DNA of 64,000 nt. Origin: Alphaproteobacteria bacterium Ga0077535 (GTDB lineage Bacteria > Pseudomonadota > Alphaproteobacteria > Caulobacterales > Aquidulcibacteraceae). Under the pieces are notes generated by a model. The model worked only from the letters and a program-made list of their open reading frames with translations, searched no databases and was not told the DNA's origin. The stretch spans positions 1-64,000 of the forward strand of contig LNEK01000006.1 in assembly GCA_001464425.1 (NCBI GenBank), given 5' to 3'. Below are positions 9,156 through 17,444 of this stretch, one piece after another. The position numbers and the translations under genes were made by a program. The first letter of the stretch is position 1. The number at the start of each line of letters is the position of its first letter.

Positions 9156-9661
9156 TCCCAGCGCTTGCGCGCAACCGCATCGCGGTTTGTCGGAATGGGC
9201 CGGCTCGCTGGTCTATCTCTGGGCACCCTACAACGGGCGCGTGAAAGACACCTAAACTCGTCTTAGTCCTGCATCAAGCGTGCCGGTTAACGTATGGTTT
9301 ACCATAGCCTTTTTGAGGGCAGCGTCCCCCAACCTCAGCATATAAGGCGAGAATCGCATGCGGCGTTCGGCTTTTTGGGTTGTCTACCCAAGATGTGGGG
9401 ATTCTGTGGAAAAAATCCACTACCTATAGGCATCCTGTTAGTTGACGCCCGGGGAACGACATCTCATTATTGGGGTGGAACAAGGGGTTCCAAAAGCGAA
9501 ACGCCCGCCGACCGGCACAGTCAGCGAGCGTTTCTTGGAAACCCAAGTTCCGTGTCGGAAACTTATGCGTGGGACACGAAGCGAGGGCCTCCCGGAATCA
9601 CTTAGTTTGAGTCCAGCGAGTCGCTTGTCAAGCGTCCTACGCCTCTTTCTTGGAGGCGAAT
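9156..9661. other. 506-base gap; possible small operator
   Basis: No gene could be supported. A perfect short inverted repeat, ATGGT-TT-ACCAT, lies at about 9294-9305. It could be an operator for the divergent NYN or WYL-like genes, but it is too short to be sure. Confidence 0.35.
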
Positions 9662-9985
9662 ATGAATGAATTACTGCGCAACGCGGTGCTCCAACAGCGC
9701 CGCCTCAGGATCTCGTACGAGCCCGGAGAGCGCATCGTAGAACCTCACGCTTACGGCTACGGGTCTGACGGGCAGCTTTTGTTGCGCGTCTATCAAACCG
9801 AGGGCGCGAGTGCTTCTGGCGAGCACGAACACTGGAAGCTTTTCCGCGGAGATCGCATCGCTTGGGTGGAACTCGAAGGCTCGACTTTCGATGAACCCCG
9901 CGACGGTTACAGGGAAGGCGATAAAGCCATGCGCGGCGGCATCATCGCTCAGGTTTTGCTCCGCAATCGCAAGGCCCGGGCTTAG
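9662..9985 (+). CDS. small WYL-like protein
   Basis: ATG 9662 has a GGAG Shine-Dalgarno at 9652-9655. The 107-residue product resembles the single WYL-type fold proteins of Proteobacteria. RRLRISYEPGERIVEPHAYG is followed by a strand LLLRVYQ, then a WKLFRGDRIAWVEL strand and a DGYREGDKAM tail. WYL domains sense ligands, often nucleotides, in regulators. There is no DNA-binding domain here, so it may be a stand-alone sensor or chaperone-like partner. It is not closely linked to another gene. Confidence 0.65.
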   Translation: MNELLRNAVLQQRRLRISYEPGERIVEPHAYGYGSDGQLLLRVYQTEGASASGEHEHWKLFRGDRIAWVELEGSTFDEPRDGYREGDKAMRGGIIAQVLLRNRKARA

Positions 9986-10129
9986 CGGCTGGCGCGTTGT
10001 AAATGGCGCAGTCAGAGGCGTGTAGTGTCAGCGCCTCTGACTGTCGCTGCGGCCTTGGCGCAAGGCGCACAACCTTACCCGATGGCGACTGCGTAGACTT
10101 GGTGGGTATCATGAGCGCAACTTATTCCG

Positions 10130-10577
10130 TCATGCGCTCCAAACAAAGTCCCCTGCGACCTTGGACCGCTGAACTAGTTTAGCGTCCTGCATTTGCCAGA
10201 GGGCTTTGCCGATGCGCCGAACAAACGTCAGCCATCATGCGCCGGTCGCGCGCGTCCTTGCCTTCGACTTGGATTAGCCGCTGAGCTAGCTGGCGCGTGG
10301 TGCTGGGGCCGTGCTCCTTGAGCGAGCCTAAGACGTACTGGCGCAGTTCACCCCGGTAGAAGAGCACAACGCGAGGCGTGCGGGGCGTGAGCCTTACCGG
10401 GCCGTTATAGCCAAGCGACTCTAGAACCCGGTCCAGCGCGTCTGGATCGTTCGCCAGCACGCCTTCGCGCTCGCGCAGCTGGGCTAGTTCCTCCAGCAAC
10501 TCTTCGCGGCGGGACATGCGGCCGGTTATGGTGTGGGCGTAGGTGTCGGTTCGGGCCTTACGCATGGGAGGGCGCAA
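10130..10577 (-). pseudogene. winged-helix-like protein broken by a 1-base frameshift
   Basis: The open frame 10577-10179 encodes a leucine/glutamate-rich N-terminus (RREELLEELAQLREREG) and a winged-helix-like region (YVLGSLKEHGPSTTRQLAQRL). It then ends in an unlikely tail (SAHRQSPLANAGR). Removing one base from the AAA at 10223-10225 (TTT on the coding strand) restores VRRIGKALWQMQDAKL and a natural end at TGA 10130-10132, which completes the winged helix. Either the gene carries a one-base insertion or the assembly has a homopolymer error. The start could be TTG 10577, ATG 10565 or ATG 10517. A DNA-binding role is inferred. Confidence 0.6.
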
Positions 10578-10732
10578 TGGCTGAGAAAGTGGGCGTCGGC
10601 TGGAAATGGCTCGCGGGAGTGCTGCTGGTTCTTTGCATCATCCAGACGCTAGCCTTGGGCGCGATCCTCGCTGAGATGAAAAACATCTCGTACCAAATAC
10701 GAACGTCGCAGCCCGTTTATGAGGAGTACTAG
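10577..10732 (+). CDS. 51-residue single-pass membrane protein
   Basis: The start ATG has a strong GGGAGGG Shine-Dalgarno at 10566-10572. The product has a short polar N-terminus, one hydrophobic helix (about residues 11-31, WLAGVLLVLCIIQTLALGAI) and a charged C-terminal tail ending in EEY. It overlaps the start of the divergent winged-helix-like gene. No family is recognised; the good ribosome-binding site and clean topology support a real small gene. Confidence 0.6.
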   Translation: MAEKVGVGWKWLAGVLLVLCIIQTLALGAILAEMKNISYQIRTSQPVYEEY

Positions 10733-10733
10733 G

Positions 10734-10952
10734 TTAGCGGCAACGCGTGCGGGATTGGTCAAGAACCGGCCATTCGCCGTTGTGTAACCAGCGGTTCTCC
10801 GGAATTCCCGAGAGATAGTCCTGCGCCCCTGCCAACGCGCCGTGGGCGTCGGCCCAGACAATTTGGTCGCGCAAGCGAGCAGCCTTTTCAGCTGGCATCG
10901 TTTGCGATCCAGACCAGACCGATAGAATGAAGGGTGCGGGCGGCTGGGCCAA
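10734..10952 (-). CDS. possible 72-residue hypothetical protein
   Basis: The minus-strand frame reads like protein (AEKAARLRDQIVWADAHGAL and NRWLHNGEWPVL), but the start is a TTG without a clear ribosome-binding site. I recognise no family. It lies downstream of the ParA gene on the same strand after about 110 bases with nothing recognisable. Confidence 0.35.
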   Translation of the reverse strand: MAQPPAPFILSVWSGSQTMPAEKAARLRDQIVWADAHGALAGAQDYLSGIPENRWLHNGEWPVLDQSRTRCR

Positions 10953-11063
10953 CCGCTTTGCGCGGGCAACTCACAACTCAAAACGATCAACCTTTGTGCC
11001 TCCAGGCTCGGAGGCTGAATGTGTGCCTCATCCTTGCCTGCTGACATCGCCCGTCCACGTCTC

Positions 11064-12026
11064 CTAGTTCGCTTCCAAGTGCTCTATGCGCGCGATGATG
11101 CGCGCTGCTAGCCCCTCAAACAACTCAGCCACGTCGCGCGCATCCTTGGTCTTGTTGACGCGAAAAATTGGCCTCCGCTCCTTCTGCGCAACTGCCATTT
11201 GCGAGTTGAAATTCTTGATACTTCCCAAGTGGTCGCCAGCATCACGACGTTGAAACGTCTCCGCGAAAGCATCTGGAGCTTGATCGATCCAGTTCTTGAA
11301 CGCTGCCGCAGGCTGACCACCCGAGACGTTGAACATATTGACCGTAAAGCCGAGCGGCAGCATTGCGCCGGCTGGCAGCGCCGCACGGATCGCATCCGGC
11401 GCCGCGGCCTTCCGCTGCTCCCACTGCGTTCGCCACGACGAAAGTTTCGGCCCAAGATTTCTGAGACCACGGATCGAAAAAAGATCGGCACCGAGCGGGA
11501 TCAGCACATAGTCCGCGGCAATGAGCGCACAACGATTGATGGCGCCAAAGTTTGGCCCCACGTCGAGCAACGCATAGTCGACCGCGTGTTGGCGCGACAC
11601 TTCGGTCAGCATCCGGTGGAACGCCGTCGTCACCCGAATGGCTCGTTCCTGAATGAGTCCCTGTTGCAAACAATTGGGCCATTGCGCCGAAAGCTCGTCC
11701 TCGACCTCAGCCAAACGCATGTCGCCGCAGATGAGGCGAAGCTTCGACTCGCCCTCGACCTTTCGTGCACGGAACGCGTCGATGTCTCCGGTACCGCGAA
11801 GCAACGGTTCGAGTGCTGAATAGACGGTGGGGCCTTCGACCGATGGGTTGCTCCAAACGCGATCGATCCCTTCGTCATCTAGGAAAAACGAAGTCAGGTT
11901 TGCTTGCGGATCAAGGTCGGCGACGATGACATTCTTGCCCGCATCCGCAAGTGCATAGGCGCAATGATAGAGGAGGCTCGTTTTGCCAACCCCGCCCTTG
12001 TTGTTGAAGAACACAACCGTCTTCAT
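11064..12026 (-). CDS. ParA/Soj-family ATPase
   Basis: The product has 320 residues. ATG 12026 has a GGGAG Shine-Dalgarno. The N-terminus is a deviant Walker A typical of ParA/MinD proteins (KGGVGKT, residues 10-16), followed by ADLDPQANLT (Walker A'). A later LLDVGPNFG block corresponds to the Walker B/switch region. ParA ATPases segregate plasmids and islands or position protein complexes. No ParB-like partner gene is adjacent. Instead it follows a PGN_0703-like nuclease gene by 39 bases at the end of the restriction-modification block. It may be a stability factor of the island or part of the defence locus. Confidence 0.85.
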   Translation of the reverse strand: MKTVVFFNNKGGVGKTSLLYHCAYALADAGKNVIVADLDPQANLTSFFLDDEGIDRVWSNPSVEGPTVYSALEPLLRGTGDIDAFRARKVEGESKLRLICGDMRLAEVEDELSAQWPNCLQQGLIQERAIRVTTAFHRMLTEVSRQHAVDYALLDVGPNFGAINRCALIAADYVLIPLGADLFSIRGLRNLGPKLSSWRTQWEQRKAAAPDAIRAALPAGAMLPLGFTVNMFNVSGGQPAAAFKNWIDQAPDAFAETFQRRDAGDHLGSIKNFNSQMAVAQKERRPIFRVNKTKDARDVAELFEGLAARIIARIEHLEAN

Positions 12027-12065
12027 CGCCAAACTCCCAGGCCTCGATCCGCGTCCACCTTATAG

Positions 12066-12962
12066 TTAGCTTTCGCTCAGTTCGAGTTTCAGATAGCGAT
12101 CCTCGAAATCATTGAGCCACTCGCTGTGACGCGTGCCCCGTATGAGCGGACGCCAAGCGTCCACGATGTCCCGCAGGGTGATGGCGCGGAGACTGTTATC
12201 GGGGTCGGCTAGGTGCTTGCTGTATTCAGCAAAGGCGACCTTGCATCGAGCGTCATCCGGATGATGGACAACCACTTGACAACCGAGCAGCCCGCTTTCG
12301 TTTTGGCGCACCGCCTCAACCAACAGATGATTGCGCCAAAGCTGGTTCCAACTCGCATCAGCCAAACTGTCAGCGAACGGATCCCGCCAAACGCGCGATT
12401 TGCTCCCTACACCACGATACGCTATCGCGCGATGGTCGTCGCGGCCGAAGGTGGCCGGCGTGAACGGCTCTGTCAGCTTAGTTTCAACGCCCGCCAAAGC
12501 AGGCGTGCCTTCTCTCGTGGTGTAGCGGATCGCCACGTCCATGGACGTTCCGTCGCCCAGATGCGTCTTACGATCAGGCGCCCACTCAAATTGCACTTGG
12601 GCAGCCGTCACCCCTCCTGGCAACAGGGGTTCCAGCAAAGTAGCCGCGAGATTAGGATCAGCCCGCAGCGGCCCAAACAAGTTGAACGCCATTGGCTGCG
12701 ACGACAGCAAGTTTCGCAGGCACCGAAATTCTTCCACGCCACCGCCAGAGGAAATTCTCTCGCGCGCGCACCACTCGATCGTCTTGCTAAGGAAATTCAG
12801 CCCGCGTTCGGCATCCGCTTCAGACAGGTAGTTTCCATAGGTCTTACCACGCTGGTCTTGGCCGGCCGCTACGTTGAGCCTTGCTGCTCGCCACCAGGAC
12901 TGATGTCTGCGCATTCGCTTGGTGAAAACATCGTCGCCTTCGTATTGCGGTCCGAAATCCAT
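12066..12962 (-). CDS. PGN_0703-like putative restriction endonuclease
   Basis: The product has 298 residues. ATG 12962 has a GAGGGG Shine-Dalgarno just upstream. The middle has the pattern of the PGN_0703 family of putative PD-(D/E)XK nucleases: GGGVEEFRCLRNLLSSQPMAFNLFGPL is followed by GDGTSMDVAIRY with Asp142, then GVETKLTEPF giving the E-x-K pair (Glu160, Lys162). The predicted activity is DNA cleavage, inferred from the motifs. It lies downstream of the type I restriction-modification genes and 39 bases upstream of the ParA gene, all on the minus strand. It may be a second, independent nuclease of the same locus. Confidence 0.7.
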   Translation of the reverse strand: MDFGPQYEGDDVFTKRMRRHQSWWRAARLNVAAGQDQRGKTYGNYLSEADAERGLNFLSKTIEWCARERISSGGGVEEFRCLRNLLSSQPMAFNLFGPLRADPNLAATLLEPLLPGGVTAAQVQFEWAPDRKTHLGDGTSMDVAIRYTTREGTPALAGVETKLTEPFTPATFGRDDHRAIAYRGVGSKSRVWRDPFADSLADASWNQLWRNHLLVEAVRQNESGLLGCQVVVHHPDDARCKVAFAEYSKHLADPDNSLRAITLRDIVDAWRPLIRGTRHSEWLNDFEDRYLKLELSES

Positions 12963-13061
12963 GGTCCCCTCGCCAATCGCTTGCAAATCGTAGCGCTCTC
13001 AGTGGTTTCGTTCAGTCCGCTCGGGAGCAACTCTGCATTGGACAGCGCGCCGTGTCGTCGG

Positions 13062-13631
13062 TCATCTCGCACCTCGGCGACCGAACATCGGCTGCATCTC
13101 GTTCCAGAGGGCGTCCTCCAAGGTTTGCATGGCGTCGGGCTGAGCTCCGCGGGAATACACGGCGCATCCCATGCTCAAGTTCAATCCAAGATCGGCAGCC
13201 CAGTGCGAGAGTTGCAATGCATACGTTTTCTGCGCTCCAAACCCCAGATGTTCCTTGAGGCGTCGCTCGAGGTTCGCGGACGCGCCGACATAGAGACAGG
13301 GCGACAAGCGATCCATGTCTCGCGAAAAGTATCTATCGCTGGCTTCTTTGCCCTCACGAAAGGCTTGCTGACACCGGGAAAGATCAACGGGCCCCTGCAC
13401 TAGCAGAAAGTAGATCGCTTTGGCGTCCCGCGGAGAAAAGCTACCGACCGATTGAAGTAGCGCCGCCAACTGTTCGCTCGACGGATTGCGCAGCAGCGCG
13501 CCGTCAATCGCAAATTCGCGTGAGCCGGCAATGGTGCATGTGTCTAACCCTTCTCGCGCTCGATCAAGCATCTCGCAAGCGAGGACCGGAAGCCGGCTGA
13601 ATGTCTCATCTCTTGCCCCAGCCTGCCTCAT
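13062..13631 (-). CDS. GIY-YIG-like nuclease linked to hsdS
   Basis: The 189-residue product has a degenerate GIY-YIG core: AIYFLLVQG, then CLYVGASANLERRLKEHLG with the family Arg, and LEDALWNEMQPMFGRRG with the Glu of the active site. The start overlaps the hsdS stop by 4 bases (ATGA), so the genes are translationally coupled. Short GIY-YIG proteins of this kind accompany several restriction loci; whether it cuts DNA here is not shown. It is the second GIY-YIG protein of this operon. Confidence 0.7.
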   Translation of the reverse strand: MRQAGARDETFSRLPVLACEMLDRAREGLDTCTIAGSREFAIDGALLRNPSSEQLAALLQSVGSFSPRDAKAIYFLLVQGPVDLSRCQQAFREGKEASDRYFSRDMDRLSPCLYVGASANLERRLKEHLGFGAQKTYALQLSHWAADLGLNLSMGCAVYSRGAQPDAMQTLEDALWNEMQPMFGRRGAR

Positions 13632-15052
13632 ACGCGTGCCTTGCGTGCGCGCGCCGGACGCGCAGCGCCGTCGCGTTCGGTGCGGATGCGAGCAAGGAGC
13701 ACGGCGGCGGGTTCGTCGGCAGGGTCTTGCGGGACGAGTTCGCCGCGAAACGCCTTGGCGAGAATGGATTGTTCAAGTTTGGGGAGGAGCTTCGCGGCGA
13801 GTTCGTGCTCAGCGGACGCGGCATTCAGCCACGAGAAGCCTTCATCGAGAATCCGCACGATGAATTCCTGTTCGGCCAACGACGGCGCGAGCAGAAAAAG
13901 CTGATACTGGCGGAGAATGGGTACGAAGTTGCGGGTCGTCTGAGATTCAACGCCACGCAATTGTTTCTGAAAGAACGGGCTCATGAAAAGATATCGCAAG
14001 AATGCGCCGTTAAAGCTTTCAGTGTTCGGTCGATAGTAGGTCGTTTGCGGGCTGAGAACGCAGGATTGTGTGCAGATTGCAGCGCGCCCGACCGTGCCTT
14101 TATGGCTAAGCAGAACATCGCCGGGCTCGGCAAAGCCCACTTTCAATTTGCCAAGGGGCTCGCCCTCAATTTTGGGAGCGTCGAGATAATTGAATACATC
14201 GTCAGTGAGCTGGGCAGCCGTGATGAATGGCAAACCGGTGGCCCCGAAATCGCCCCGTTTCGGGTGATTAGACCCATGATTTCCGTCTTTAACGTCAACG
14301 ATTGATCCATCCAGCAAAAATGATCCGACATGTTCGAAGCGCCACTCAGGTGGTCTTATCCAGTCATGTAGGAAATCTTGGGCGTGCGCGGTTTCAGGCA
14401 CGCCCCGCCGAACTGTTCTCCGATGCAATCTGCGAGCGCCTTGCCAAACCTCAGGATGCTCTCCCCGCCATTCGCGGGTCAGTTCGCCGGAAAAGGCGGC
14501 GGCGAGGAGGGCTTGTTTGTGGTGGGCGATGAGGCTGGGGACGCGGTCTAGCTCCTTGCGCGCCCGCGCCACGCCCGCCAACAACGCATCCAGTTTCGCC
14601 ACGATGCGGCGTTGTTCGGGAAGCGGCGGCAGGCCAAGGGGCCAATTGTTTAGAGTGGCCTTATCGATTTGACGAAATGTCGTGCCAGTGCCGGCTTCAT
14701 CCAAAGCTTGGCCCGAGTAAACCAAAAACCTCCGCAGCCAATCGCTATCCACGAGTTGAGGGCGTATTCCAGCGACCCCGCGACCCAAGCAGTAGATTTT
14801 GTCGGCGACTGCTACCTTACCGATCGTCGCACGAATACAAAGAATGATGTCGCCGATTTCACTCAGTTTGGTCGGCTGATCTGTAAAGCGCGTAGCTGTC
14901 AAACCGCCGCATTTAAACTCCGAGGCCCCCCCAACCAGAGGATATCCACTTCCTGTTACGTTGGTAGCGTCGCCGTCCGGGGATTGGCCCATTTCTAGAA
15001 GTGAAATTTCGCCAAGCGTCGTCGCAGTCCAATTTTCCGGAAGCTCACTCAC
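13628..15052 (-). CDS. hsdS: type I restriction enzyme specificity subunit HsdS
   Basis: The product has 474 residues. GTG 15052 has a GGAGG Shine-Dalgarno seven bases upstream, and its first bases overlap the stop of the gene before it (GTGA). There are two target-recognition domains. The first runs from about residue 1 to 180 (PENWTATTLGEIS, then the conserved helix LPPLPEQRRIVAKLDALLAGV). The second runs from about 240 to 420 (PPEWRFEHVGSF, then PSLAEQEFIVRILDEGF), each followed by a coiled-coil spacer. HsdS selects the bipartite DNA target and bridges HsdM and HsdR. The target cannot be read from sequence alone. Confidence 0.9.
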   Translation of the reverse strand: MSELPENWTATTLGEISLLEMGQSPDGDATNVTGSGYPLVGGASEFKCGGLTATRFTDQPTKLSEIGDIILCIRATIGKVAVADKIYCLGRGVAGIRPQLVDSDWLRRFLVYSGQALDEAGTGTTFRQIDKATLNNWPLGLPPLPEQRRIVAKLDALLAGVARARKELDRVPSLIAHHKQALLAAAFSGELTREWRGEHPEVWQGARRLHRRTVRRGVPETAHAQDFLHDWIRPPEWRFEHVGSFLLDGSIVDVKDGNHGSNHPKRGDFGATGLPFITAAQLTDDVFNYLDAPKIEGEPLGKLKVGFAEPGDVLLSHKGTVGRAAICTQSCVLSPQTTYYRPNTESFNGAFLRYLFMSPFFQKQLRGVESQTTRNFVPILRQYQLFLLAPSLAEQEFIVRILDEGFSWLNAASAEHELAAKLLPKLEQSILAKAFRGELVPQDPADEPAAVLLARIRTERDGAARPARARKARV

Positions 15053-15996
15053 GTGCCAACCTCCGGCGCCTTCGCGTTCTGCTCCTGCCATTCGGCATAG
15101 GTCAGCCTGGAGCCCACGACCTTCCATTCGGTACGGCCATTCGACGAGCGATCCAGCACCACGGCGGAGGCCGCCGACGGGCTCGAGAAGGCCCAGGGCA
15201 CAACGAATTCGTAGAACTCATGCTCAGGCCCCGCACGTAGCACGTTGCGTTCAATGAGTTGGCGCTTCAGCTCTGAATAGGAATGCGCGCCGGTGTGGCC
15301 GGTATCCTTGCGCGCCTGCGAACCGGGCATGACATAGAACTCGCCATCTTGAATGACGGCTGTCGCCTTCACGCCGCTCTTGTGGCGGATCTCAAAACTC
15401 GCCTCATAAGGCGCGGGCGCGCCGGATGTGACGGGATCCAGCGTGACATTGAGCGCGCCAACGCGCGGCTTGGACTTCAGGAGATCAAGCCCCACGACCG
15501 GAAGGATCACCCTCAGATCATCCAGGAAACGCTCCATATTGGCGCGGTCGGCTTCCGGCAGGCGGCGGCGCTCAGCATTAGGTGCCTGGCTGTTCTCGAG
15601 CAAGACGCGGCCCGCTTGCTTGGTGATGTCGATCAGACGCGCCTCAAGATAGCGCACATGGCCCTTTGTCAGCGCTTCGTCGCTCGTTGTGACAACGACA
15701 GCAGTTTCCCAGAAGCTTCTATCATTCGCGCTCTGCTTGATGCGCTCGCTGACGCTGTCGGCCTCGCCGATATAGGCGCGCATAAACAGGGCATCGTCCG
15801 GGTCTGGCCCGTAGAGGATGTACACGCCGGTGCGGTCGACCTCAGGGCGCGCCAGCAGTTTGCCGAAGGTGGATTGCGCCGCCACGAGCACCGATCCGGT
15901 CCAGCCGTGGATGGAGGCAATGCGCAAGCCGTTCGGCGTGCCATCGACCAGGAAGAGCTGGATCGTTCGTCCAAAAGGGTCTTGCTGCTCGCTCAC
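15049..15996 (-). CDS. GIY-YIG nuclease with DUF4357
   Basis: The product has 315 residues. The N-terminal GIY-YIG domain shows GVYILYG, then AYIGEADSVSERIKQ with the catalytic Arg, and RYLEARLI with the Glu. The C-terminal DUF4357 domain shows the typical strand GEFYVMPGSQARKD followed by a SYSELKRQLIERNVL helix. It sits between hsdM and hsdS and overlaps both by 4 bases, so it is an integral part of the operon. A GIY-YIG/DUF4357 gene between M and S recurs in some type I loci; its role is not established and could be in DNA binding or extra cleavage. Confidence 0.8.
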   Translation of the reverse strand: MSEQQDPFGRTIQLFLVDGTPNGLRIASIHGWTGSVLVAAQSTFGKLLARPEVDRTGVYILYGPDPDDALFMRAYIGEADSVSERIKQSANDRSFWETAVVVTTSDEALTKGHVRYLEARLIDITKQAGRVLLENSQAPNAERRRLPEADRANMERFLDDLRVILPVVGLDLLKSKPRVGALNVTLDPVTSGAPAPYEASFEIRHKSGVKATAVIQDGEFYVMPGSQARKDTGHTGAHSYSELKRQLIERNVLRAGPEHEFYEFVVPWAFSSPSAASAVVLDRSSNGRTEWKVVGSRLTYAEWQEQNAKAPEVGT

Positions 15997-17444
15997 GCGG
16001 CCGCCTCCGCGACCATCTCTTCGCTGACGCCCTCGATCTCAAGAAGCGCGGCACGGAGATGGCCGACGATGGCGGCGGCGATATCCTCAGGATCGGTCAG
16101 CTCTTCTTCGCTCGCCGTCTCGTCCTCGCGCAGCCAGACGATATCAAGGCTGTCATTGCGCTTGGCGATCTCTTCGCGGGTGAACTTGCGGAAGCGGCCT
16201 TCCTCGCCCTGATCCGTGCGCTTGGCCTTGCCGAGCGGATCGTCGCCATAAGCGGCGACGAAATCCGCGAAGTCAGCTTCGCCCAGCGCGCGCGTTTTGC
16301 CGTAAGCGGGCTGACCCGCACGCATGTCGTAGACCCACGTGGCCTTGGTGTTGGCCTTGTCGGTCTTGCCGCGCATAAGGAAGACGACATTCGTTTTGAC
16401 GCCCTGTGCATAAAAGATCCCGGTCGGCAGGCGCAGAATGGTGTGAATGTCGCACAGCTCCATTGCCCAGCGGCGAAGCTCCGCGCCTTCGCCATTGCCT
16501 AGCGTGCCGTCGGGAACGACGATTGCTGCGCGCGCGCCGGGCTTCAGGCTGCGCACGACGTGCTCGACGAAGGGCAGCGGTCCTTTCGCGGCGCCCGCAG
16601 TGATGACGAAGTCGGCGCGTGCTACGCGCTCCGGAAATTTGTTGAAGGGCGGATTGGTCAAGATGATATCGGCCGAACCGAGCTCGTTGCCGCTGGCCCC
16701 AAGCGTGTCGCCATCCTCCAGGACGGCTTCGATGCCATGCAGCATCATGTTCATGATCCCGAGCCGCCGCGTTGCGCCGATAAGCTCCATACCGCGATAA
16801 TAAATGCTGCGCTGTTCGCCAGCCTTTTTGCCGAGCTTGAAAAGGTCATCGGTCTGCGCGCGAATGTGCATGTGCGCGGCAATGAGAAAGCCGCCGGTGC
16901 CCGCCGCTGGGTCCTGAATGACTTCGCCGGGCTTGGGGTCAACTAGCTTGATCATCGTGTTGATGAGCGCGCGCGGCGTGAAGTATTGGCCGGCCTTGGA
17001 CTTCTTCTCGCTGACGGTCTTTTCCAGCAGACCCTCATAGAGATCGCCGATGCCATCTTCGTCGAGCGAGAACCAGTCGATCTTGTCGATGTCGTCGAAC
17101 AGCGTCCGAAGCGAGGCGGGCTGTGTGATGGCGGTGCGCGCGTCTGCGTAAATGATCCGGACGAGGGGCGAAGTCACGCCCTTCGTTGTGGGATCGCCAA
17201 GATCGACCAACGCACGCCGGTACGCTGTCAGCAGCTCCATCCCTTCGAGATGCTTCAATGTCGAAAAGCGGCACGAGTTGGGGATGAGCCCTTCCTTCTT
17301 CTGTTCTTCAAGCATCTTAAGGAAAAGGAGGAAGGTCAGTTCTGTGACGTAGTCTTGATAAGAGACCCCGCCGCCTTGCAGGCTCTTGCAGGAATTCCAG
17401 AGCTTTTGGACGATGTCACGCGCACGGGCGCTCACGTTGCTCAT
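15993..17444 (-). CDS. hsdM: type I restriction enzyme methyltransferase subunit HsdM
   Basis: The product has 483 residues. The start ATG 17444 overlaps the hsdR stop (ATGA). The N-terminal helical domain contains YVTELTFLLFLKMLEEQ. The AdoMet-binding motif DPAAGTGGF lies near residue 180 and the catalytic NPPF motif near residue 265, as in N6-adenine methyltransferases. It modifies the host target sites and forms the core of the enzyme with two HsdM and one HsdS. No frameshift is seen, so the modification half looks intact. Confidence 0.93.
   Translation of the reverse strand: MSNVSARARDIVQKLWNSCKSLQGGGVSYQDYVTELTFLLFLKMLEEQKKEGLIPNSCRFSTLKHLEGMELLTAYRRALVDLGDPTTKGVTSPLVRIIYADARTAITQPASLRTLFDDIDKIDWFSLDEDGIGDLYEGLLEKTVSEKKSKAGQYFTPRALINTMIKLVDPKPGEVIQDPAAGTGGFLIAAHMHIRAQTDDLFKLGKKAGEQRSIYYRGMELIGATRRLGIMNMMLHGIEAVLEDGDTLGASGNELGSADIILTNPPFNKFPERVARADFVITAGAAKGPLPFVEHVVRSLKPGARAAIVVPDGTLGNGEGAELRRWAMELCDIHTILRLPTGIFYAQGVKTNVVFLMRGKTDKANTKATWVYDMRAGQPAYGKTRALGEADFADFVAAYGDDPLGKAKRTDQGEEGRFRKFTREEIAKRNDSLDIVWLREDETASEEELTDPEDIAAAIVGHLRAALLEIEGVSEEMVAEAAA

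Noticed and set aside
10649-11047. Minus-strand frame of 132 codons after the ParA gene
   Set aside because: Its composition is poor, and the overlapping frame 10734-10952 reads more like protein.
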